28,702 nucleotides of DNA from JBBRWV01 sp038248985. GTDB taxonomy: Bacteria > Planctomycetota > Phycisphaerae > WQYP01. Made by a program: the position numbers and the translations under genes. This document shows, one piece after another, positions 22,039 through 28,702 of the stretch. Position 1 is the first letter of the stretch; every line of letters starts with the position of its first letter. Location of the stretch: contig JBBRWV010000032.1 of NCBI GenBank assembly GCA_038248985.1, positions 1-28,702 on the forward strand, read 5' to 3'. Below the pieces are notes generated by a model that was not told the DNA's origin, made no database searches, and saw nothing but the letters and a program-made list of their open reading frames with translations.

Positions 22039-22893
22039 ATGGCCCAATTGCAAAGCTTGTCGGCCAGTTCCTGGGACACCATTGCCCCGGTGCGTAAGAA
22101 CGTGGATGTGCCGGAAGGCCTATGGTTGAAGTGCCCACAATGCGCGGGGCTGATCTATCGTAAGACGATGGAAGAACAACAACATACGTGTCCGGAGTGC
22201 CGTTATCACTTTCGCGTAACGGCGATGCAGCGGGTGGAGATGCTGGTGGATCCGGGGAGTTTTGAAGAGATGGATGCGGATCTGGCGCCGCGGGACATCC
22301 TCAAGTTCACGGATAAGAAGAGTTACGCCAAGCGGTTGACGGAGGAACAGAAGAAAACCGGGGGCAAGGATGGGTTGCGGGCGGGGCGGACGTTCGTGAA
22401 GGGGCGTCCATTAGTCCTTGCGGTGATGGACTTTGCGTTCATGGCGGGGTCAATGGGGGCGGTGGTGGGCGAGAAGATTACGCGGGCGGTGGAACGGGCG
22501 ACGAAGGAGAACTTGCCGCTGGTTTTGGTGTGCTGCTCGGGTGGGGCGCGGATGCAGGAATCGACGATTTCGCTGATGCAGATGGCCAAGACTTCGGCGG
22601 CTTTGGCGCGATTTGACGAGGCGGGCGGGTTGTTTATATGTCTTTTGGCAGACCCGACTTACGGTGGGACGACGGCCTCGTTTGCGATGCTGGGGGATGT
22701 GATTTTCGCCGAGCCGAAGGCGATGATCGGTTTTGCCGGGCCGCGGGTGATCGCCAATACGATTCGGGCGGAGCTTCCCGAGGGGTTCCAGACGGCGGAA
22801 TTCTTGGTGGAGAAAGGGTTTATCGATCGAATCGTGGCCCGGCAGGATCTGCGAAGCGAAGTTGCGCGGGTCATCGATTACTGCGGGAAGTGA
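22039..22893 (+). CDS. accD: Acetyl-CoA carboxylase carboxyltransferase subunit beta
   Basis: The 284-residue protein is the beta subunit of the carboxyltransferase, which moves CO2 from carboxybiotin to acetyl-CoA to form malonyl-CoA, the first committed step of fatty-acid synthesis; it forms an alpha2-beta2 complex with AccA. The four-Cys zinc domain is C32-x2-C35 (KCPQC) and C51-x2-C54 (TCPEC). The crotonase-like core follows with FMAGSMGAVVGEKI, SGGARMQES, DPTYGGTTASFAMLGDV, AEPKAMIGFAGPRVI and FLVEKGFIDRIV, all typical of AccD. Length is normal. GAGG is 8 bp before the ATG. accA, accB and accC are not in the window. Codons are G-ending, unlike the gene immediately upstream. Confidence 0.96.
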   Translation: MAQLQSLSASSWDTIAPVRKNVDVPEGLWLKCPQCAGLIYRKTMEEQQHTCPECRYHFRVTAMQRVEMLVDPGSFEEMDADLAPRDILKFTDKKSYAKRLTEEQKKTGGKDGLRAGRTFVKGRPLVLAVMDFAFMAGSMGAVVGEKITRAVERATKENLPLVLVCCSGGARMQESTISLMQMAKTSAALARFDEAGGLFICLLADPTYGGTTASFAMLGDVIFAEPKAMIGFAGPRVIANTIRAELPEGFQTAEFLVEKGFIDRIVARQDLRSEVARVIDYCGK

Positions 22894-23589
22894 GCTGCGA
22901 GCCTGGGGGCTTGAGCTGCGGCTAAAGAATAGGGTTGCGTATTTTTTGCCCCCTTTATCGCGCGGATGAGGGTTGTTTTTGCTGCGCAGAAGGGGGTTGA
23001 AGGGGGGGCAAGGGGGGTGTTCAGGGGGATGAGGAGGGGGGTAGAGGCGGGGTACGAGGGGGGTTGTGGGGGGGGCGAGGGGGTGAAGAGGGGGTGTGGA
23101 GCTAGGAAGAGGGGGTGACTGGGGAGCACGGGATGGGGAGTTTTTCGGTGGGGGAATGGGGGCGTGAGAGGCGAAAGTTTGAGGCGGGACTTTGTAGTTT
23201 GACAGGCACTGCGGGCTCGCGATTCGCGATTGCGGGCGAATCTGTCTGGGTGGCAAGCGGGGGCAACTGGGTGAGAGAGCGTTGGGCCTGGGGGGCGAAG
23301 TCGGAGGCGGGCGGGTTTTCGGGGTGAATGCGGGTGGGGAGGTGGGAGGGAGGGGTAGGATGGGGGCGAATAACGAAATTATAATTGTAGATATATACAT
23401 GTCTCAATTAAAAATGGAGATGGGAATTAAGGGAGCGCGAATTGGAAGGGGTGGTTCGGAAGGGGTGGGGTGAGAGGGGTGGAGGCAGGGGGGAAGGTGT
23501 GTCGGGGGCGGAGGGGTGGGGCCGGGGAGGGAGAGACGGAACGTTGAGTTGTGCGGCCAGCGGGGCGCGCACGGATATTAAAGGAAAAG
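22894..23589. other. Gene-free region with a dense G-run tract
   Basis: No gene is recognisable. Between 22992 and 23094 there are ten runs of four to eight G on the plus strand, a strong candidate for G-quadruplex DNA or RNA. Further G-rich sequence lies at about 23450-23530. The open frames on either strand are Gly- or Pro-rich shadows. A clear terminator for accD is not visible. Confidence 0.6.
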
Positions 23590-23652
23590 GCGCAGGGGGT
23601 GAGGGATTCCGGTGGTTAACCGGAAGATTGTAGGTTCGAGTCCGGCCTGCGG
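23590..23652 (+). pseudogene. tRNA-Asn-like relic
   Basis: TCCGG and CCGGA (23607-23611, 23619-23623) form a 5-bp stem around the 7-nt loop TGGTTAA, which contains GTT at anticodon position, as in tRNA-Asn, but lacks the usual U33. GTAGG-TTCGAGT-CCGGC follows as a degraded T arm, then CTGCGGA as the 3' acceptor strand; CGCAGG (23590-23595) can pair with CCTGCG (23645-23650). The D-arm region is about nine bases too short and the T stem is broken, so it is not a functional tRNA. A 24/26 match to its 3' end recurs at 26054-26079. Confidence 0.45.
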
Positions 23653-23695
23653 ATCATTCCATTTTGGTGCGGAACTGACGCACCAGCCAGTTAAC

Positions 23696-23729
23696 CAAGA
23701 ATCCCGAGCGCGAGAGCGTTTGGGGTTCT
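23696..23729 (+). terminator. Long GNRA-capped hairpin, terminator-like
   Basis: AAGAATCCC-GAG-CGC pairs with GCG-TTT-GGGGTTCTT as a continuous 15-bp stem with three G-U wobbles, capped by GAGA (23711-23714). The wobbles pair only in plus-strand RNA, so a plus-strand transcript is implied. It stands 44 bp after the tRNA-like relic; there is no strong U-tract. Confidence 0.5.
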
Positions 23730-24102
23730 TGCGTTTGGGCCAGTATTCGCAAGGTTTTATGCGATGTCTGACGACGGGTGGCGAGGTGCCGAGAGGCGGA
23801 TAGAGCGCGGGATGACGCCCTTCCGGGTGGTCGGGGACGACTTCCAGCCAGAACTCTCGAACTCTCGCGCAGAGATAGCCCTTCCAGTTACCAATGCGGT
23901 TGCCAAGCGCCCCAGACGGCAACCGTTTCATAAATCAAACAGAAATTTGATTCGGCGCGGTGGTGCGGGAGAGGCGTGGGGGTGAGGGGTATCAATCATC
24001 ATCATCGGCAGGTGGCATGGCCAACCTCATGGGTGCCTTGCGGCGTAGGCACCCACGGGGCATGCGGCGTAGCCCGGTCAGTCCGGGCGTGGAAGCCAGA
24101 TG
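23730..24102. other. No gene; hairpin after the DUF3494 gene
   Basis: No gene is recognisable. GGGTGCC (24031-24037) and GGCACCC (24048-24054) form a perfect 7-bp stem with a 10-nt loop. It lies about 50 bp beyond the stop of the minus-strand DUF3494 gene and may end its transcript, although no U-tract follows. Confidence 0.4.
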
Positions 24103-25008
24103 TCAGGAAGCGACGTTCCTGGCCACCTTGCGTCGGGAGAGCAACGGGGCGAGACCCAGGATGAAGAGGGATAGAGAAGCGGGTTCTGGAACCGATGGTC
24201 CGATTGGGACGATGTTGTTGTTGGCATCGAATGTCAGACCGCCACTGAGTCCCGGGCCGAAGTTGGGAGCCGGAGAGGCGATAGTGACCGTGTTGGTGTC
24301 CAAAGTCACTGCTGCCGTTTGAGCTAAGGCCCGGCCATTGTGAATGGTTGCGCCGGTATTGAGGGTGATGCTAGCGAGGGCGAGGATGTTGCCCTCAAAG
24401 TCTGTGGTAGTGCCAAGGGTCGCCGAACTGCCGACCTGCCAGAACAGGCCATCGTCGGAACCGCCGTTGGGGCCGACGTTGATCATCGTCACTACCGAGG
24501 CACTGGCGGTGGTGAGGGTGCTGCCGATCTGGAAGACCCAGTAAGCATTGTTGTTGCCTTGAGCGTCCAAGGTAAGTGTCCCCGTCAACTGCGCCGACGT
24601 ATCAAAATGATAGACGCCCGATGGGAGGGTGAGTCCACCGAGATCCTGTCCGCTCAGGTTGGCCGTGATTGGCATGCCCGCCAAGCCGTTGAATGCCGTC
24701 GTGTTATCGACTTGAGCCTGCTGCGCAACCGCATCCGTCTGATGCACTGTTCCCGTCAGTGTGACCGACCCAAAGCCCGTTATCGACGTGCCGGGATAGA
24801 GACCCACATTCCCTTGAATCGTGGTGGCTCCCGTATTGGTGATTGTCGAGCCGCCAAGTACCGCGAAATCTTCCGCAGTGCCCAGAATCACTCCGGCCCG
24901 GGCTTGGGCCGCAATGCCTGTACAGGCCACCGCGGCAAGCAGAACGGCGATTCGATTTGCCAGTGTTCCTCGCCCGGAACACGTCGCGCGAACGATACTC
25001 TTGAACAT
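24103..25008 (-). CDS. DUF3494 ice-binding-like PEP-CTERM protein
   Basis: The 301-residue protein has a signal peptide (about 1-38, ending AQARA), a DUF3494 beta-solenoid domain, and a PEP-CTERM tail. DUF3494 features are FAVLGGSTITNTGATTIQGNVGLYPGTSITGF near 48-80, then DLGGLTLPSGVYHFDTSAQLTG, YWVFQIGSTLTTASAS, FWQVGSSATLGTTTDFEGNILA and NTGATIHNGRALAQTAAVTLDTNTV. VPEPASLSLFILGLAPLL followed by RRK is the PEP-CTERM sorting signal, which would be processed by an exosortase (none in the window). Such proteins bind ice or act as surface adhesins. A GGGAG purine tract precedes the ATG. It sits between the two tRNA-Asn-like repeats. Confidence 0.9.
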   Translation of the reverse strand: MFKSIVRATCSGRGTLANRIAVLLAAVACTGIAAQARAGVILGTAEDFAVLGGSTITNTGATTIQGNVGLYPGTSITGFGSVTLTGTVHQTDAVAQQAQVDNTTAFNGLAGMPITANLSGQDLGGLTLPSGVYHFDTSAQLTGTLTLDAQGNNNAYWVFQIGSTLTTASASVVTMINVGPNGGSDDGLFWQVGSSATLGTTTDFEGNILALASITLNTGATIHNGRALAQTAAVTLDTNTVTIASPAPNFGPGLSGGLTFDANNNIVPIGPSVPEPASLSLFILGLAPLLSRRKVARNVAS

Positions 25009-25127
25009 CTCTCTACTCCCTCATATTGGCCGATAACTTACGTTCCCGGGCTAAACCGACCTTCTGCTCATCGAAGCAGGATCGCGCCACATGGCGTCGA
25101 AAACACCTGCGATCGCGAGTGTTCATT

Positions 25128-25394
25128 TCATTGACCACCCCCGCCCAGAAGAGGCCGGAGCAACCAGTCGAATGGAACTGCCAGGGCGATAGAAGCCACA
25201 AGACAGCCCGCGAAGAGGATGGCGCTGGCATGCGAGCCGCCACGACGGTTCTCTTCCAAATCCAACAGCTCCTCGCTGGGCCATTCCCTCTCGGGATCTG
25301 CCGGTAAATCCCGGCGGGCGTCTGGCCACCGCGAACTCTTGCGGGCCGACTTCCCGGTCGTCACCGCTCTGGCCTGTAGTAAACAGTCGCTCAT
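25128..25394 (-). CDS. Possible small single-pass membrane protein
   Basis: An 88-codon frame starts at an ATG (25394) with GGGAG 5 bp upstream. It encodes a polar, charged N-terminus (ARKSSRWPDARRDLPADPEREWPSEELLDLEENRR) and a C-terminal hydrophobic segment (ASAILFAGCLVASIALAVPF), then a short Gly-rich end. The order suggests a tail-anchored membrane protein. No family is recognised and the codon evidence is weak. It is divergent in content from its neighbours and lies about 120 bp upstream of the DUF3494 gene on the same strand. Confidence 0.35.
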   Translation of the reverse strand: MSDCLLQARAVTTGKSARKSSRWPDARRDLPADPEREWPSEELLDLEENRRGGSHASAILFAGCLVASIALAVPFDWLLRPLLGGGGQ

Positions 25395-26053
25395 GACCTC
25401 TCCCTTGGAAGGAGGCCGGGATCGTTCATCCTCGGTCGCGCATCGCCGCGCAAATAAAAATACCAATGAGACTCTGCAACCAAAAAGTGATGAAACTCGT
25501 TTCATCGACCTCCTGTCAAAGACATCAGCATACCTACGTAATTGCGATAGCGCTAGAGCAGAATGAAAAACGCTCTAAGCCAGCCTGCCCTTCAGGAGCT
25601 ATCCCACAATTCCGATCAATTGTCCTCTCGGCACGGACCGGATGGTCGCTCCAATCCGTAATGCCATTCCTTTAATACTATAGCCCAAGATCAGATAGTG
25701 TCAAAAAAACAGATAATTGTATCCATTATTAGGGTAATCTCGTTTTCCGTTTGCGGAGCATTCTGAGGGTGCCCCGGGTGAACGGCCAATTTTGCGAAGG
25801 CCGGCGGAACGGTCCCAATCGCGTTGGTGCGATTGCCCTGCGGCGCAGTGGCCCCGCTGGGCATGCCCAAGGGCCTCGCGTACCCTGGTCAGTCTCTCAA
25901 CGCCTCCGATACCCGGTGTTCAAGCGACGCTCCCACACTACATCAGACACATGGCAACATCTCCACCCATTCCCATCCGCAAACGTTACGGCCACATCAA
26001 CACCTCCGGTCACTCACTGTTCCAAAATGCAGTTTCGGGCCGCGAGATTCAAG
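25395..26053. other. No recognisable gene
   Basis: The left part is AT-richer (25670-25750, with several A/T runs) and the right part GC-rich. Open frames are short and unlike known proteins; the plus-strand ones run into the tRNA-like repeat and are spurious. No integrase or recombinase fragment is visible. Confidence 0.5.
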
Positions 26054-26079
26054 TTGTAGGTTCGAGTCGGGGCTGCGGA
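26054..26079 (+). repeat. tRNA-Asn-like 3' end, second copy
   Basis: TTGTAGGTTCGAGTC followed by CTGCGGA matches 23627-23652 at 24 of 26 positions. It resembles the T arm and 3' acceptor strand of tRNA-Asn; the anticodon and D arms are not visible upstream. It lies 2427 bp from the first copy in the same orientation, the arrangement of attL/attR left by integration at a tRNA 3' end. Confidence 0.5.
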
Positions 26080-26089
26080 GCTTTCTAAC

Positions 26090-26116
26090 CACCGCAACGC
26101 CTGCGGTGTTTTTTTT
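26090..26116 (+). terminator. Intrinsic terminator after the tRNA-like repeat
   Basis: CACCGCA (26090-26096) pairs perfectly with TGCGGTG (26102-26108), loop ACGCC, followed by eight T. This is a strong plus-strand terminator. Confidence 0.85.
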
Positions 26117-26441
26117 ACGCGCGAGAGTCGTGTCGCGCAAGCCCGCGTCGGATCGCCGCTTGGGGCAAGGGGTTACGAACGTCCCTGGCCGCCTCTCTCG
26201 GCCCGCGTGTTAACCCGGCAGAGAGGATCGGACACCTCGCGGGGCCAGACTCTCTGACTCTCTCCCGCCGAGAGCGGGTCAGGTTAACGGCACCGTTGCG
26301 GTCGGTCATGCCGCGAGCGGGCGGATTTCTCGAACCGTTTTGGCGGGGTTAACAACCCCCTCCCAGTTAACAACCTGTTTGCCTCGGGGCCGCGAAAGCA
26401 ACCGGTGCGGAATTGCACGCTGGCAGGTCCGCCCTCGACGA
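26117..26441. other. Palindrome-rich spacer
   Basis: No gene is recognisable. CCTCTCT (26192-26198) and AGAGAGG (26220-26226) form an inverted repeat. GTTAAC occurs four times (26209, 26283, 26348, 26366), the last two within a direct repeat GTTAACAACC. The signalling gene ends at 26442. A compact GGGGTT/AACCCC hairpin lies at about 26346-26360. Confidence 0.4.
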
Positions 26442-28702
26442 TCAGTGCGGTGTCTTGGCCAGGTACTCGGCCACCTGCTCCGCCGGCATCGGCCTGGCAA
26501 AGTAGTACCCCTGGGCCATCTGGCATTCGAGCGATTGGAGCATGGTCATCTGATCCTCGGTTTCCACGCCTTCAGCCACCACCGCAATGTTCAGGTTCCG
26601 CGCCAACATGGCGATGGCGTTCACCAGCGCGGCGAAATCGCGGCCGCGGCTCAGGTTGGCGATAAAGGAGCGGTCGATCTTGAGCACGTCCAGCGGGAAC
26701 TGGTGCAGGCTCGCCAGCGAAGAATGCCCGGTGCCGAAGTCGTCCATGTCGATCTTGAAGCCTCGCTGCTTGATCTGGCCGAGCACCTGGTGGGCCAAGT
26801 TGGGGTCGGCCATGATGGCGCTCTCGGTGACTTCCAGATGCAGCGCGGCCGGGGCAACCCCCGCCTCCTGGGCGATTGCCAGCAGGTGTTGGGGCAAGTC
26901 CGTCAGCACCATTTGCTTGCGCGACAGGTTGATGCTCAGCGACGGCACCGCGTCCCGGCCATGCGTTCGCCACCACGCCGCCAGTTGGCGCACGGCTTCG
27001 TGGAAGACCCACTCGCCCAGGGGGACGATCAGCCCGGTGTCCTCCGCCACCGGAATGAACTCGCCGGGCGAGATCATCCCGTGCTCGGGGTGTTGCCAGC
27101 GGACCAGCGCCTCAAAACCCTCCAACCGACGGGTTTCCAGAGAGATGATCGGCTGGTAGTGGAGCACGAATTGCCTCTGTTCCAGGGCTTTACGCAGACC
27201 ACTTTCCAGTTCCAACTTCCGCCGCACCCGCTCGTGCATCGAGCCGTCGAATACCACCGCCCGGCCGCGACCGGCAAGCTTGGCCTCATACATGGCGGTG
27301 TCGGCATCCCGCAGCACGTCCTCGGCGCGTTCGTGGCCGTACTCGCTGGTCACGATGCCGATGCTGGCGGTGCTGACGACTTCGTGGATGCCGAGTTTGT
27401 ACGGGGTTCCCAGCACGTCCAGCAGTCGTTCGACGACCTGTTGGGCATCCGCCTCGTGCCGCAGGCCGTCGAGCAGGATCACGAACTCATCGCCGCCCAG
27501 CCGGGACGTAGTGTTCCCCTCGGTCTGGCGGCTCACACTGTCCACCGAACGTACCACGGTTTGCAGCCGCCGGGCGATCTCACGAAGCAACTGGTCGCCG
27601 GTCTCGTGGCCCAGACTGTCGTTGATGGTCTTGAAGTGGTCAAAGTCCAGAAAGAGCACGGCGTACTTGGAGTCCTTGGATCGCTTGTGGCGATGGATGG
27701 TGTTCTGTAAGCGGTCCAGCAGCAAGGCGCGGTTGGGCAAACCGGTGAGTCTGTCGGTGCGGGCGGCGGTACGCAGTTCGTCCTCTATCGCCTTGCGGTC
27801 GGTGATATCCAACCCCAGGCCAATCAGACAAGGCGCTCCATCCACAAGAATTCTATTCCCGCTGAATTGGTAGGGTATCCTCTTGCTGTCTTGCGCTACA
27901 AGCCGGCCTTCGACTTGAACTTGACCATGCGTAAACACTCTTTGAATGGCCGATGCAATCACCTGTTTGTCTTCATCAACAAACAAATCCATCGGGCTTA
28001 TTTGCGCCATATCTTCGGCTGAGCGGCCCGTCACCGCTTCAAATCTTTTGTTCCAGCTTAGAAATTTCCCCTCTTCGCTAATGAGATAAAACACGCCCGG
28101 CAGACTCCTAATCAGTGACTCGGAGTATAGTTTTTCGGCCAGCAGAACCGCTTCCACCTGCTTGCGCGCGGTGATGTCTTCCTTGATCGCCAAGTAGTGC
28201 GTGATGGTTCCCTGCGCATCGGTAAGGGGTGAGATGACGGCCAATTCCCAGAATAGCTCGCCGTTCTTGCGGCGGTTTTGCATCTCACCGCGCCATTCAT
28301 GGCCGCTTACTAACGTGCTCCACATTTGGCGATATGTGTCCTCAGGCATCAGTCCCGACTTGAGCACCCGCGGGTTCTTCCCCAGGACTTCCTGTACGCT
28401 GTAACCTGTGAGTCGAGCGAACGCTGCATTGACGTATTCGATTGTGCCGGCTTTGTCGGTGATGACCACTGACGCGGGCGTCTGCTCGACGACGCGGGAA
28501 AGCTTGCGCAGTTCCTGTTCTGTCTCCTTGCGAGCGGTAATATCTTCATAGGTGCCCAAAATGCCAATGGTATTCCCCTGCGAATCGGTGAGCGGCACTT
28601 TGGTCGTCTTTAACCAGATTCTGTCCCCATTCGGAGTGGTTTGAGGCTCTTCAAAGTCGAGCTTTGCTTTCCCTGACTTTATGACGCTTTGATCATCGTC
28701 CC
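26442..28702 (-). CDS. PAS-PAS-PAS-GGDEF-EAL signalling protein, 5' end beyond the window
   Basis: At least 753 residues, truncated at the right edge. The frame stays open from 28598 to 28702, which encodes more of the first PAS domain (EEPQTTPNGDRIWLKTTKVPL). Then come two further PAS domains (YEDITARK and IKEDITARK linkers), a GGDEF domain with intact RLGGDEF, and an EAL domain with EALVRW, LEVTESA, DDFGTGHSSL, LKIDRSFI and AEGVET. The protein would make and/or degrade cyclic di-GMP in response to a cytosolic PAS-sensed signal. The usual RxxD inhibitory site before GGDEF is replaced by a nine-residue insert (QTEGNTTSR after VSR), so feedback inhibition may be lost. No membrane segment is visible in this part. 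It is not in an evident operon. Confidence 0.95.
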   Translation of the reverse strand, partial: DDDQSVIKSGKAKLDFEEPQTTPNGDRIWLKTTKVPLTDSQGNTIGILGTYEDITARKETEQELRKLSRVVEQTPASVVITDKAGTIEYVNAAFARLTGYSVQEVLGKNPRVLKSGLMPEDTYRQMWSTLVSGHEWRGEMQNRRKNGELFWELAVISPLTDAQGTITHYLAIKEDITARKQVEAVLLAEKLYSESLIRSLPGVFYLISEEGKFLSWNKRFEAVTGRSAEDMAQISPMDLFVDEDKQVIASAIQRVFTHGQVQVEGRLVAQDSKRIPYQFSGNRILVDGAPCLIGLGLDITDRKAIEDELRTAARTDRLTGLPNRALLLDRLQNTIHRHKRSKDSKYAVLFLDFDHFKTINDSLGHETGDQLLREIARRLQTVVRSVDSVSRQTEGNTTSRLGGDEFVILLDGLRHEADAQQVVERLLDVLGTPYKLGIHEVVSTASIGIVTSEYGHERAEDVLRDADTAMYEAKLAGRGRAVVFDGSMHERVRRKLELESGLRKALEQRQFVLHYQPIISLETRRLEGFEALVRWQHPEHGMISPGEFIPVAEDTGLIVPLGEWVFHEAVRQLAAWWRTHGRDAVPSLSINLSRKQMVLTDLPQHLLAIAQEAGVAPAALHLEVTESAIMADPNLAHQVLGQIKQRGFKIDMDDFGTGHSSLASLHQFPLDVLKIDRSFIANLSRGRDFAALVNAIAMLARNLNIAVVAEGVETEDQMTMLQSLECQMAQGYYFARPMPAEQVAEYLAKTPH

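Noticed and set aside
22990..23110. G-run tract as a CRISPR or tandem repeat array
   Set aside because: No constant repeat unit or spacer length; only runs of G with irregular gaps.
23590..23652. Functional tRNA gene
   Set aside because: The D arm is too short, the T stem is mispaired and position 33 is not T; kept only as a relic.
23578..23931. 117-codon minus-strand frame containing GLEPTIFRL
   Set aside because: This string is the antisense translation of a tRNA T arm, a known source of spurious proteins.
24031..24054. Intrinsic terminator of the DUF3494 gene
   Set aside because: The stem is perfect but no U-tract follows, so it is not called as a terminator.
24340..25134. 264-codon plus-strand frame
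   Set aside because: Antisense to the DUF3494 gene, which has a signal peptide, a full domain and a sorting tail.
26340..27710. 456-codon plus-strand frame
   Set aside because: Antisense to the GGDEF-EAL gene, whose motifs are complete.

Overview
The window looks like chromosomal DNA of a GC-rich Planctomycetota bacterium, perhaps Phycisphaerae-like. Support comes from a LEPR-XLL-type surface-protein N-terminus (124-156, minus), a PEP-CTERM protein with an ice-binding-like DUF3494 domain (24103-25008), a prepilin, DUF2752 and DUF1737 proteins, tandem SGNH hydrolases and many small lipoproteins. The lineage is inferred from gene content; there is no rRNA or intact tRNA to confirm it.

Layout. 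1-810 holds only gene fragments: a class II ribonucleotide reductase tail abutting a LEPR-XLL-type start, and an RHS-repeat scrap. 811-8114 carries rlmN, a DUF1737 protein, a FucU/RbsD-type mutarotase with a rhamnulokinase, a metallophosphoesterase and two tandem SGNH/GDSL hydrolases. Two copies of a roughly 250-bp promoter-led repeat lie about 55-65 bp before rlmN and before the rhamnulokinase gene. 8175-11805 is sulfate activation (cysD, cysN), split by a mazEF toxin-antitoxin module on the opposite strand; CysN ends in an APS-kinase-like domain that has lost its P-loop. 11862-18068 holds an LPG-synthase-type membrane protein, an orphan double-domain iron-type ABC permease, a lipoprotein, two CxxC-type YkgJ proteins and an internally duplicated secretin-N-like protein. 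18113-22893 has a prepilin, a DUF2752 protein, two paralogous lipoproteins, a zinc-ribbon protein and accD. 22894-26441 is gene-poor: a G-run tract, two tRNA-Asn-like 3' ends in direct repeat 2.4 kb apart, and between them the DUF3494/PEP-CTERM gene and a possible small membrane protein. 26442-28702 is a PAS-GGDEF-EAL signalling protein running off the right edge.

Main leads. (1) Upstream of accD, five copies of an NTTTAGCCSA-like element start 31, 21, 115 and 21 bp apart, all close to whole helical turns. (2) The duplicated promoter/hairpin element in front of rlmN and rhaB may be a structured RNA or a small mobile repeat. (3) At least seven genes show a -10 hexamer 6-7 bp before the ATG, the layout expected of leaderless mRNAs. 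(4) The tRNA-Asn-like direct repeats may bound a small integrated islet. (5) CysN carries a decayed kinase domain, with a toxin-antitoxin module inserted in its operon. Coding strands at 1-8114 prefer C-ending codons whereas cysD to the ABC permease, and accD, prefer G-ending codons.
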